Assembly (NCBI RefSeq): GCF_016888005.1
Contig: NZ_JAFDVE010000022.1
Span: forward strand, 1-64,000
Source of the DNA: Phycicoccus sp. CSK15P-2
GTDB taxonomy: Bacteria > Actinomycetota > Actinomycetes > Actinomycetales > Dermatophilaceae
Reading direction: 5' to 3'
Length of the DNA: 64,000 nucleotides
The translations under genes were made by a program, and so were the position numbers. Below are positions 41,829 to 50,476 of the stretch, in pieces (the first letter of the stretch is position 1; each line of letters opens with the position of its first letter). The notes under the pieces were generated by a model that was given only the letters and a program-made list of their open reading frames with translations, did no database searches and was not told the origin of the DNA.

Positions 41829-43504
41829 ACACCGACCGGACCCGTCCGAGGCGAGTGACCGGCGAGACCGATGTGGTCGTGGTCGGCGCCGGCCTCGCGG
41901 GCCTGGTCGCGGTCGCCGAGGCCGCTGACGCCGGCCAGCAGGTGATCGTGGTCGACCAGGAGCCTGAACAGAGCCTCGGCGGTCAGGCGTTCTGGTCGCT
42001 GGGCGGCCTGTTCCTGGTCGACAGCCCCGAACAGCGGCGCATGGGGGTCAAGGACTCCCACGAGCTCGCCCGGCAGGACTGGATGGACAGCGCCCAGTTC
42101 GACCGCGACGGGGACCGGTGGCCACGCGCTTGGGCAGAGGCCTACCTCGATTTCGCCGCCGGTGAGAAGCGGTCCTGGCTGCGGCAGATGGGCCACCGGC
42201 TCTTTCCCGTTGTCGGCTGGGCCGAGCGCGGCGACGGCCGAGTCGACGGGCACGGCAACACTGTGCCGCGGTTTCACATCACCTGGGGTGCCGGCCCGGG
42301 TGTCGTCACGCCCTTCGAACAGCGCGTTCGAGAGCACGTGTCCGCCGGGCGGGTCACCCTCGCCTTCCGGCACCGGGTCGACGAGGTCATCATCGAAGGC
42401 GGAGTCGTTGTCGGGGTTCGGGGCCGGTTGCTCGAGCCCAGCGACGTCGCACGTGGCCGCCCCTCCAGCCGCGTGGACCTCGCCGACTTCGAGATCCGCG
42501 CCCGAGCCACCATCGTCACCAGCGGCGGCATCGGCGGCGATCTCGACCTGGTGCGCCGCAACTGGCCCACCTCGCTGGGCAAGCCCCCGGTCAGCATGGT
42601 CGCCGGGGTGCCCGCGCACGTCGACGGACGCATGCTTTCCATCGCCGAGACCGCCGGTGCCAGCGTCATCAACCGCGACCGCATGTGGCACTACGTGGAA
42701 GGGATCCGGAACTGGGACCCGATCTGGGACAACCACGGCGTCCGGATCCTGCCAGGGCCCTCCAGCCTCTGGCTCGACCCCACCGGGAAGCGGCTACCCC
42801 CGCCGTACTTCCCCGGTTTCGACTCCCTCGGCACCCTGCGCCACCTGCGAACCACCGGATACGACTACTCCTGGTTCGTGCTGACCCAGGCAATCATCGA
42901 GAAGGAGTTCGCACTCTCGGGCTCCGAGCAGAACCCCGACCTCACCGGCAAGAACATCAGGCTCCTCCTCCAGCGGCTCAGGAAGGGTGCGCCCGGCCCC
43001 GTCGAGGCCTTCAAGCAACACGGTGAGGACTTCGTGGTCGCGGACACTCTCTCCGAGCTGGTCGCGGGAATGAACGAGCTCGGAGAGGTCGACATCGACG
43101 AGCCGGCCCTGCGCACTCTGGTCGAGCGGCGCGATCGCGAGCTCGACAATGCCTTCGGCAAAGACGCCCAGCTCACTGCGATCCGGGGGGCTCGCAACTA
43201 CCGCGGCGACACGATGAGTCGGATCGCCGGCCCACACAAGCTGCTCGACCCCGCGCACGGCCCCCTGATCGCGGTGCGACTGCACATCTTGTCCCGCAAG
43301 ACTCTCGGGGGGCTGGAGACCGACCTTTCCGGACGTTGCTTGACCACCTCGGGCGAACCGCTTCCGGGCCTGTACGCCGCCGGGGAGGTCAGCGGGTTCG
43401 GCGGCGGTGGCATGATGGGCCACAACGCACTGGAAGGAACCTTCCTCGGCGGCTGCCTCTTCAGTGGGCGAGTCGCAGGCCGTGCGGTGGCCGGCTCCTC
43501 CTGA
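41825..43504 (+). CDS. FAD-dependent dehydrogenase (flavoprotein, fumarate-reductase-like)
   Basis: A 559-aa flavoprotein. Dinucleotide site VVVVGAGLAGLVAVAEAADA and VDQEPEQSLGGQAFWSLGG at the N-terminus; a capping domain in the middle; C-terminal FAD motif LPGLYAAGEVSGFGGGGMMG. It matches long FAD-binding dehydrogenases related to fumarate reductase/ketosteroid dehydrogenase flavoproteins. It may oxidise the substrate next to a carboxylate, as TcuA does for tricarballylate, but the substrate is not known. Last gene of the operon; ATGA-type overlap with DUF4387. Confidence 0.87.
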   Translation: MNTDRTRPRRVTGETDVVVVGAGLAGLVAVAEAADAGQQVIVVDQEPEQSLGGQAFWSLGGLFLVDSPEQRRMGVKDSHELARQDWMDSAQFDRDGDRWPRAWAEAYLDFAAGEKRSWLRQMGHRLFPVVGWAERGDGRVDGHGNTVPRFHITWGAGPGVVTPFEQRVREHVSAGRVTLAFRHRVDEVIIEGGVVVGVRGRLLEPSDVARGRPSSRVDLADFEIRARATIVTSGGIGGDLDLVRRNWPTSLGKPPVSMVAGVPAHVDGRMLSIAETAGASVINRDRMWHYVEGIRNWDPIWDNHGVRILPGPSSLWLDPTGKRLPPPYFPGFDSLGTLRHLRTTGYDYSWFVLTQAIIEKEFALSGSEQNPDLTGKNIRLLLQRLRKGAPGPVEAFKQHGEDFVVADTLSELVAGMNELGEVDIDEPALRTLVERRDRELDNAFGKDAQLTAIRGARNYRGDTMSRIAGPHKLLDPAHGPLIAVRLHILSRKTLGGLETDLSGRCLTTSGEPLPGLYAAGEVSGFGGGGMMGHNALEGTFLGGCLFSGRVAGRAVAGSS

Positions 43505-43677
43505 GGCAGAGGGCACGTGAAGCCGGTTCTGTGTGGAGGCATCCGAACGAGGACTGAGCTGTGGTGCCCTCCCTCCCTCGGGGGGACGGAGCTCGCCCTC
43601 GGACACGGAACTGGCCCACGGATGTCTCAGAAGAGCCGCTTTTCCGCGGGTCGGTGGCGGTCCCGCGTGGTGCGGGG

Positions 43678-43683
43678 CACGAT
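43678..43683 (+). promoter_or_regulatory. -10-like box before the damaged hydrolase gene
   Basis: CACGAT lies 6 nt before GTG 43690. Confidence 0.35.
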
Positions 43684-43689
43684 CGCGGC

Positions 43690-44539
43690 GTGACGACGGA
43701 CCTGATGTGAACCACGGCGGGACGACGCGCGCTTGTCCTCGGCGGGCCGGCCGGACTGGCCCTGGGGGCCGTCGGGCTCACCGAGCCGGCGGCAGCGGCC
43801 GGGATCGACACCGCCTCGCAGCTGTCCTCCGCGCTCGACCGGTGCATGGCCACCCGGTCGGGGGTCGCCGGGATCATGGTGCGCGACAACCGCAACGGCC
43901 GGTACTTCCAGTGGCGTCCGCGGCGGCAGCAGAGCCACAGCACGATCAAGGTGCTCATCCTCATGACGACCCTCAAGATCCAGCAGGACCGGCGCCGCGG
44001 CCTGACGTCGCACCAGAAGTCGCTCGCGTCGGCGATGATCCGCCGCTCCGACAACTCCGCGACGAACGCCCTGCTCAGGTGGGCCACTCCGCGCCGGTGC
44101 CGCATCGTCGCCGACCAGCTCGGGCTGCGCAGCACGAGGTTCCTCGGCGGGACGACGTTCCGGTCGAGCACGTGGTGGGGGGCACTCGACGACGACGAAC
44201 CGCGACCTCGTCCAGCTCGAGAACCACCTCATCCTCGGGACGTACCTCTCGCCCGCACGCCGGGCGTACGCCCGGCGGCTCATGGCCTCGGTCACGCCGT
44301 CGCAGACGTGGGGTCTGGGTCAGGGTCTGCCGAGCGACGTGCACGTCGAGCTGAAGAACGGATGGGGCCCGCGCTCGGACGGCTACCGGCTCAACTGCGT
44401 CGGGTACGTGTCCGGCCGCGGTCGCGACTACCAGATGTCCATCCTGTCCCGCAGCTTCAAGGGCTACTCCTACGGGCAGACCACGGTGAACCGGCTCTCC
44501 CGCATCGTCTTCGACGCCCTCGACCAGCCACTGCGCTGA
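43690..44539 (+). pseudogene. Secreted class-A beta-lactamase-like serine hydrolase with nonsense codon and frameshift
   Basis: From GTG 43690, codon 7 is TGA (43708-43710), after which the frame continues with a signal-peptide-like stretch TTAGRRALVLGGPAGLALGA. Active-site motifs follow: STIK (SxxK), RRSDNSATN (SDN), and, in the next frame, VELKNGWG (KTG-like). The frame changes at a run of six G (44177-44182); removing one G gives WWGHSTTTNRDLVQL and a continuous protein to the stop at 44539. Intact, it would be a penicillin-interactive secreted enzyme of about 280 aa. Two lesions point to a decayed gene, though base errors are possible. Confidence 0.7.
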
Positions 44540-44656
44540 GATCTCGCTCCCGGCCCGGCGCAGTCCGCGCGCCGTTCCCGAGCGTCCCGACCTCGACGCC
44601 GGACGACGGCGCGACTCCCGTCGCCGGGGGCCGCGCCGTCGCTCGTCGTGCCGGGG

Positions 44657-46738
44657 TCAGCCGCTGACGCGGGTGAGGGCCCAGCTGTGGGAGGCGTACC
44701 GCGTGTTGTGCTTCCGCTGGGCCAGCACGCGGTGGCTGTCCAGCCTCGTCGAGCCCAGGGCGAGGTCCATCCCGGTGTGCTGCACCCGGAAGGTCACGCC
44801 GGCGCGGCCGCGGTAGGCGCCGAACAGCTGGTGTGCCTGCCGGTCGCAGCGCTGCTGGACGAACGGTGCGCCGTTGGCTCGCGACGCGTCCTTGACGCCG
44901 AGGCACAGCCCGCTGCTCGCCGAGCGGAGCATGTACTTCCCGTCGCCGACGTCGACCGCGCTCCACTTCTGGTTCTGGCCGGACGTCGCGGGGTACTGGA
45001 TGACACCGCCGTCGACGTCGCCGTTCGCGCGGAACACGTCGGCGAGGAGGCCGGTGCGCCCGTTCGTCATCGTGAAGTACGTGGCGGGCTGGGGGTCGTC
45101 GGTCCCGGCCTTGGCCGTGCGCACCGAGAGTGCCGCGCTCGCCGGCGAGGCGTTGCCGGCCGCGTCGCGTGCCACGACCGTCACCGAGTAGGCGGTGTCG
45201 GGGGTCCGACCCTCCACCTTCAGCGAGGTGCCGCCGGTGCTGCCGACCTTGTCGCCGCCGACGAGCACGTCGTAGGCGGTGACGCCGTGCTCGGCGTCGG
45301 CCTCCGTCCATGACACGGTGAAGGCCGTGGCCGTGACGTCCGCGGACTGCAGCCCTTCGGGGGCCGGGGGAGCGGTGGTGTCGCCGCCTCCGCCACCGCC
45401 ACCGCCACCGTCGCCGTCGCCGTCGCCCCCATCACCGCGGATGAGGAAGGTGTTGTCGGCGACGTTGTAGTGGGTCGCGAGGTAGCTCCCGGGGCTGGGC
45501 TCGGCCGAGTAGTAGTCGTCGTGGTTGCAGTCGAGCAGCCTGTCGAACGCGCGGTCCGTGCAGACGTAGCGCATCGGCGGGTTGTACGGCGCGTCGGAGT
45601 AGCACATGATGTCGTACTCGTCGACGCAGTGCCCACCACGGCTGGTGTTCGGCGCGGAGTTGTTGACCGCACCGAGGTTGTGCCCGAGCTCGTGGGCCGC
45701 GGTCGAGGCGCTCCAGCAGCCGCTGTCGCTTCGGCCGTAGGACGGACCGAAGTTCGACCGGTTGGAGGCGCTCTTGCTGTCGTCGCCGGTGAACCCGCCG
45801 ATGCCGCAGTAGGTCTTGTCGTCGACCCAGAGCACGTACTTGCGGTCCTTGCGGTCGTAGCCCTTGCTCGCGAGCTCCCGGTTGACGCCCGAGAAGTCGC
45901 CGATGACGCTCGCGCTCACCTGGACCGGGGTGACGGTCGGACGGCAGTCGGCGTCCACCGTCTCGGTCACGAACCGCACGTGCCGGTCTCCGCCACTCTG
46001 CTTCGCGCTCTCGGAGTAGATGTCGTCGATACCGGCCGTCCAGGTGACGAACGAGTCGCGGTACTCCTCGAAACGGCTCGTGCCGCTGTACACGTACAGC
46101 GCCTGCACCCGGTTGCCGGACTGGCCGTCGCCCTCGCAGACCACCGACATGTCCGACGGTGCGGCGACGGCGTCGGCGGTCGCGGCGGCCGCCTCGGCGT
46201 CGGCGGCGAGCTCCTCCTCGTCGGGCAGGGGAGCGTCCTGCCCGGTGGTCTCCGCCGGCTTGGAGGCGACGACCGGTGGGGTGTCCGTGGTCGGGTCCTG
46301 GCCTGGGAACGGAACGTCCGGACCATGGGTGCAGATCGTGGTGTCGCCGACCTTCGCTTCGAACTGCCCGACGCAGGGACCGTCGGTCGGCGTGTCGAGG
46401 CCGTCGTAGACGAGGCCCTTCTCCGGCTGGTTCGCAGGCTTCTCGATGGGCTCCGGCGCCTTGCCGTGGTCGTGGTCCCCGTGGTCGTGGTCGCTGTGGT
46501 CATGTTCGGCCGGCTCCGGGTCCGGCGCCTCGGTCTCGGTCTCCGCCGCTGTGGTGACCTCGGGTGCGGCCGGGGCGGCGACCGCCACCGCGGCGGGCGC
46601 TTCGTCGTCGGTCGCGGCCCCCACGGAGGGGGCCACGAGGAAGGCGAGGCCGAGCGATGCCATGGCGGCGAGTGTGCTGAAGGTGCGCTTTCGCCGCACG
46701 CGCCGTCGGGGCGCCCCCGTCATGCTGTGTCGTCCCAC
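44657..46738 (-). CDS. Secreted metallopeptidase with His-rich propeptide, FN3 and ricin-type lectin domains
   Basis: A 693-aa exported protein. Signal peptide 1-41; low-complexity region with a histidine-rich stretch at 79-92 (HDHSDHDHGDHDHG), probably metal-binding. The peptidase domain (about 195-440) has AHELGHNLG (His349, Glu350, His353) and a Met-turn DIMCY (Met378); the usual third ligand position of HExxHxxGxxH is Asn359. An FN3 domain spans about 457-545 and a beta-trefoil lectin about 555-690. It likely binds and digests extracellular protein or glycan-bearing targets. GTG 46738 is preceded by AAAGGAT. Confidence 0.85.
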   Translation of the reverse strand: MGRHSMTGAPRRRVRRKRTFSTLAAMASLGLAFLVAPSVGAATDDEAPAAVAVAAPAAPEVTTAAETETEAPDPEPAEHDHSDHDHGDHDHGKAPEPIEKPANQPEKGLVYDGLDTPTDGPCVGQFEAKVGDTTICTHGPDVPFPGQDPTTDTPPVVASKPAETTGQDAPLPDEEELAADAEAAAATADAVAAPSDMSVVCEGDGQSGNRVQALYVYSGTSRFEEYRDSFVTWTAGIDDIYSESAKQSGGDRHVRFVTETVDADCRPTVTPVQVSASVIGDFSGVNRELASKGYDRKDRKYVLWVDDKTYCGIGGFTGDDSKSASNRSNFGPSYGRSDSGCWSASTAAHELGHNLGAVNNSAPNTSRGGHCVDEYDIMCYSDAPYNPPMRYVCTDRAFDRLLDCNHDDYYSAEPSPGSYLATHYNVADNTFLIRGDGGDGDGDGGGGGGGGGDTTAPPAPEGLQSADVTATAFTVSWTEADAEHGVTAYDVLVGGDKVGSTGGTSLKVEGRTPDTAYSVTVVARDAAGNASPASAALSVRTAKAGTDDPQPATYFTMTNGRTGLLADVFRANGDVDGGVIQYPATSGQNQKWSAVDVGDGKYMLRSASSGLCLGVKDASRANGAPFVQQRCDRQAHQLFGAYRGRAGVTFRVQHTGMDLALGSTRLDSHRVLAQRKHNTRYASHSWALTRVSG

Positions 46739-47040
46739 GATGATCCTTTCGTCACTGCTTCATCACGACGCCTCGAATCGTCCTGTCCTCCACGGGCCGT
46801 CATCGAGGGTCGTGGTTCGCAGGCGTTTGGAGCAAGAGTTATCGACTCGTTACTCTCAGGCCGCTTTCAGGCTTCCCGGGGACCAAGACGCCGAGATGCG
46901 GGACGGTCGCTCGCAAGGCCCGTCCGGGTGTGTGGGCAAGGGCACGTCGTGACGCCGCGCCCACCGTCGGTCCCACGCGGGAGGATGAGCGGGCAGCGCG
47001 GCGGAACGACCGCCGCGCGACATCCGCGAGGAGGACCGCC
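46739..47040. other. Divergent intergenic region
   Basis: These 302 nt separate the minus-strand metallopeptidase and plus-strand MaoC gene. An AT-richer imperfect palindrome near 46835-46857 (GAGTTA...GTTACTC) probably belongs to the metallopeptidase promoter. No further gene is seen; GAGGAGGA at 47028-47035 is the MaoC ribosome binding site. Confidence 0.4.
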
Positions 47041-47574
47041 GTGCAGTTCGGGCGCAGCTACGAGGAGTTCGAGGTCGGCGCGACGTACAAGCACTGGCCG
47101 GGCAAGACGGTCACCGAGTACGACGACCACCTGTTCTGCCTGCTGACGATGAACCACCACCCCTTGCACCTCGACTCGCACTACGCCGAGGGGACGACGC
47201 AGTTCGGGAAGAACGTCGTCGTGGGCAACTACGTGTACTCGATCCTGCTCGGGATGTCGGTTCCGGACATCAGCGGCAAGGCCATCGCCAACCTCGAGAT
47301 CGAGTCGCTGCGCCACGTCGCGCCCACCTTCCACGGCGACACCCTCTACGGAGAGACGCGGGTCCTCGACAAGTGGGAGAGCACGAGCAAGGACGATCGG
47401 GGCGTCGTCCACGTCGAGACCGTCGGCTACACCCAGGACGGCACGGTCGTCTGCATCTTCCGCCGCAAGGTCATGGTGCCGAAGGCGAGCTACCTCGAGG
47501 CCCGCGGCGGCGAGCAGCCGGGCCGTCCGACGCCCGTCCCCGACAAGAGCCGGCCGGGGCCGGAAGCCGGCTGA
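47041..47574 (+). CDS. MaoC-family hydratase
   Basis: A 177-aa hotdog-fold hydratase. It begins FGRSYEEFEVGATYKHWPGK and contains the hydratase-like motif NHHPLHLDSHYAEGTTQFGK (Asp/His pair) and VAPTFHGDTLYGETRVLD. Similar proteins stand in actinobacterial ethylmalonyl-CoA clusters as mesaconyl-CoA hydratase candidates, which would link it to the CoA-ester lyases 25 kb away; this is inference. GTG 47041 follows GAGGAGGA by 5 nt. Convergent with the next gene, stops almost touching. Confidence 0.85.
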   Translation: MQFGRSYEEFEVGATYKHWPGKTVTEYDDHLFCLLTMNHHPLHLDSHYAEGTTQFGKNVVVGNYVYSILLGMSVPDISGKAIANLEIESLRHVAPTFHGDTLYGETRVLDKWESTSKDDRGVVHVETVGYTQDGTVVCIFRRKVMVPKASYLEARGGEQPGRPTPVPDKSRPGPEAG

Positions 47575-47575
47575 G

Positions 47576-49027
47576 TCACTCGAACCCGAGGGTGTGCGTC
47601 CGCCCGTCGACACCGGTCCAGCGCAGCTGCGCGACGGCGAGCCCCTCGGCTCCCGGGGAGGCCACGACGACGTGCACGCCGGCACCCGGCACGTCCACCT
47701 GGTCCCAGCCGGCCTGCCCGCCGAGCTCTCGGCCGAGGACGTCGAGCAGCGTGATGTCCTTCGCCTCGTCGGGGAGGGCGGCGCACACCGCGCCGCCGTC
47801 GGGCAGGCACTCGACGAGACGGCCCTCGGCCGGGAGGTCGGAGGCGTCGACATCCGTGACGACGGGCCTGCCCGCGTCGTCGAAGCGGACGAGGTGCACC
47901 GTCGTCGCGCCGTCGAGGGTCACGCCGTACACGCCGATCTCCACGCCGGAGCCGGGGGTGGTGAGCGCACCGGCGTGGCCGACGTCGTGGCGGCCCGTGG
48001 CGTCGGTCCAGTGCACCTGGGTCACGCCGCTGCCTTCGGACTCCGGTGGTGTGGTCAGCCGGGCCAGCATGACGGTCGCCCGGTCGCCGAGCGCGCTCGT
48101 CGTGCTGTCCTCGAGCGTGGCGTCGGGAGCGAGGTCCACCGAGACGTCCTCGGCCCCGGGTGGGAGGAGGACGGCGTAGGTGGTGTCCATGGCAGACGCG
48201 TCGCGGCGCACACCCATCAGGGCCTCCGGGGGGAGCCCGGTATCGGTGTCGTCGCTCGTCGGGACGTTGCCCCAGCCCTCCGGGGTCACGACACCGAACA
48301 TCCCGCCCTGCTGGTCGTGGTAGGCGATGCGATCGCCCATCGCGGCGCTCTCGACGGTGCGGCCGTCGGCGGTCCGCACGGCCCTGCCGTCGGTCCAGTA
48401 GACGTCGGTCACCTCGGTGCCGCGGTCCTCCCGCTGCCCGCGGACGACGAACGCGCGGTAGCCCGTCCCGGCGAGCTCCGCGTCCCCCGTGCTCACCCCC
48501 CGCTGCTCGCTGATGACGGGGGAGAACGAGGTAGCCCCCGCGGGCAGGACGCCGACGACGACGAGCGGGTCCTCGCTCACCCGGCCGTAGAGGACCTCGG
48601 AGCGTCCCGCGGAGAGCGTCCCGACCTCGACGGCCCGATCCTGTGCGCCCCCTCCGGGGAGCTCGGCGGAGAGGGTGCGACGGTCGGTGTCGAGGCGGAC
48701 GAGCACGGTCCCCTTGGCGCCGTCGGGCACCCGCGCCTCGACCACGCCGGTGGCGGTGGCACTCGGCGTCGGCGTGCCGCTCTGCGTCGCGGGCACCTCG
48801 TCCAGCGCGTCCGGGGTGCCCTGGGCGAGGACGGCCCACGCGCCGAGCCCCGCCACGACGGCGAGGGCGAGGGTGCCTCCCGCGGCGGCCATCCGACGGC
48901 GCCGGATGATCCGTGCGCCGGACCCGATCACCGATGCCGTGTCGATGTCGAGGAACGCGCCGGCCTCGGCGTCCGCGGCGGAGCGTAGCTGGCCGCGCAG
49001 CTCGTCCTCGAAGATGTCGGGGCTCAT
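47576..49027 (-). CDS. Membrane-anchored extracytoplasmic protein paired with a sigma factor
   Basis: A 483-aa protein overlapping the sigma factor gene by 4 nt. A cytoplasmic N-terminus of about 45 residues (FEDELRGQLRSAADAEAGAF) ends in a basic patch IIRRRR, then one membrane segment (about 46-68). The large extracellular part is beta-rich with repeated DVYWTDG-, QVHWTDA- and QLRWTGVDG-like strands, possibly a propeller or repeat fold. Position suggests an anti-sigma or sensor, but the N-terminus has no zinc anti-sigma motif. Confidence 0.65.
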   Translation of the reverse strand: MSPDIFEDELRGQLRSAADAEAGAFLDIDTASVIGSGARIIRRRRMAAAGGTLALAVVAGLGAWAVLAQGTPDALDEVPATQSGTPTPSATATGVVEARVPDGAKGTVLVRLDTDRRTLSAELPGGGAQDRAVEVGTLSAGRSEVLYGRVSEDPLVVVGVLPAGATSFSPVISEQRGVSTGDAELAGTGYRAFVVRGQREDRGTEVTDVYWTDGRAVRTADGRTVESAAMGDRIAYHDQQGGMFGVVTPEGWGNVPTSDDTDTGLPPEALMGVRRDASAMDTTYAVLLPPGAEDVSVDLAPDATLEDSTTSALGDRATVMLARLTTPPESEGSGVTQVHWTDATGRHDVGHAGALTTPGSGVEIGVYGVTLDGATTVHLVRFDDAGRPVVTDVDASDLPAEGRLVECLPDGGAVCAALPDEAKDITLLDVLGRELGGQAGWDQVDVPGAGVHVVVASPGAEGLAVAQLRWTGVDGRTHTLGFE

Positions 49028-49533
49028 CGGTGGTCTCCTTCGGAGGTGGTGAGCTGGGCGCGCAGCGTCGCGAGGCCACGTGACGCTGCCGACTTGACCG
49101 AACCGACGGAGATGTCGAGGAGGTCCGCGACGGCTCGTTCGGAGAGGTCGGTGTAGTAACGCAGGACGACGACGCGGCGCTGCTGGTCGGGCAGCGCCGC
49201 GAGGAGCCGGACCACCTGGTCGCGGTCCTCGGTCGTCGTGGCGGGGCGCTCGTGCGGGCCCTCCGGGATCTCGCCGACCACGACCTCCCGGTGACGCCGG
49301 CGCCAGAGGTCGGTGCGTTCGTTGACGAGCACCTTGCGGGTGTACGCGAGGGCACCCTCGGGCCTGACCCGCGGCCACGCGACGTAGGTCTTGACCAAGG
49401 CGGCCTGGACGAGGTCGTGCGCCACGTGGTGGTCACCGGTGAGCAGCCAGGCCGTGCGCAGCAGCGAGGGCGAGGCCTGCTCGACGAAGCGCGTGAACGC
49501 CTCGTCGCGCGCGGCGCGGCCCCGGGTCGTCAT
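49024..49533 (-). CDS. SigE-family ECF RNA polymerase sigma factor
   Basis: A 169-aa sigma factor of the Streptomyces-type SigE family (TIGR02983-like), different from SigE at 13.7 kb. Region 2 includes LLRTAWLLTGDHHVAHDLVQ; region 4 includes VLRYYTDLSERAVADLLDIS and VGSVKSAASRGLATLR. ATG 49533 has GAGGAGGTC upstream. It is followed and overlapped by a membrane-anchored gene that is probably its regulator. Confidence 0.9.
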   Translation of the reverse strand: MTTRGRAARDEAFTRFVEQASPSLLRTAWLLTGDHHVAHDLVQAALVKTYVAWPRVRPEGALAYTRKVLVNERTDLWRRRHREVVVGEIPEGPHERPATTTEDRDQVVRLLAALPDQQRRVVVLRYYTDLSERAVADLLDISVGSVKSAASRGLATLRAQLTTSEGDHR

Positions 49534-49618
49534 GCGACCTCCTCGGTGTCACCCATACCCTCTCCTACGGGGGAGCGCATGGAAAGGTTGCCGCGCACGA
49601 CGAGGTCGTCCACGCCAC

Positions 49619-49624
49619 TACGCT
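49619..49624 (+). promoter_or_regulatory. -10 box, leaderless PHP gene
   Basis: TACGCT lies 6 nt before GTG 49631. Confidence 0.5.
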
Positions 49625-49630
49625 CCTGTC

Positions 49631-50476
49631 GTGATCGACCTGCACACGCACTCGACGGCGAGCGACGGGACGGAGACGCCGGCCGCTCTCGTCGGGTCGG
49701 CGGCCACGGCCGGGCTGGATGCGGTCGCCCTCACCGACCACGACACGACCGCCGGCTGGGACGAGGCGGCCGGCGCCGCCCGGCAGCGGGGCGTCGTGCT
49801 CGTCCCCGGCATCGAGGTCTCGTGCGCCCGCGGGTCACGGTCGGTGCATCTCCTCGCCTACCTGCCCGACCCCGCTCACCCGGTCCTCGTCGCCGAGCTG
49901 GCCCGGGCCCGGGAGAGCCGGGACACGCGCCTGGACCGGATGGTCGAGAAGATGGCGGCCGACGACATCCCGGTCACCGTCGAGGCCGTCCGGGCCGAGG
50001 TGCGGCCGGGTGCCACACCGGGGCGCCCGCACATCGCCGACGCCCTCGTGCGTGGCGGGGTCGTCAGCCACCGGGACGAGGCGTTCGCCCGGTGGCTGGG
50101 CGACGACAGCCCGTACTACGTGACGCACTACGCCCCGGACCCGGTGCGGGCCGTCGAGGTCGTCCGCGACGCCGGCGGGGTCGCCGTCATCGCGCACCCG
50201 CACTCGCGCACCCGCACCGGCACGGTCGGTGACGAGCTCGTCGAGGAGATGGCCGCCGCCGGGCTCGCCGGGGTCGAGGTGCACCACCGCGACCACGACC
50301 CCGAGGCCGTCGCCCACCTGTGCCGCCTCGCGGAGGCCCTCGGGCTGCTCGTCACCGGCTCCAGCGACTACCACGGCGCGGGCAAGCGCAACCGCCTCGG
50401 TGAGCACACGACCGACCCCGCGACACTCGCCGCGATCGAGGAGCGGGCCGGTGGCTCGGAGGTGGTCCGCCCGTGA
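49631..50476 (+). CDS. PHP-domain metal-dependent phosphoesterase
   Basis: A 281-aa phosphoesterase. Metal ligands are visible as IDLHTHSTASDG, LTDHDTTAGWDEA, PGIEVSC, VIAHPHSRTRTG and GSSDYHG. Family members include 5'-3' RNA/DNA exonucleases of the TrpH/RNase AM group and AMP phosphatases. The length and motif order fit that group. GTG 49631 gives the conserved MIDLHTHS start. Overlaps the marC gene by 4 nt. Confidence 0.9.
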   Translation: MIDLHTHSTASDGTETPAALVGSAATAGLDAVALTDHDTTAGWDEAAGAARQRGVVLVPGIEVSCARGSRSVHLLAYLPDPAHPVLVAELARARESRDTRLDRMVEKMAADDIPVTVEAVRAEVRPGATPGRPHIADALVRGGVVSHRDEAFARWLGDDSPYYVTHYAPDPVRAVEVVRDAGGVAVIAHPHSRTRTGTVGDELVEEMAAAGLAGVEVHHRDHDPEAVAHLCRLAEALGLLVTGSSDYHGAGKRNRLGEHTTDPATLAAIEERAGGSEVVRP

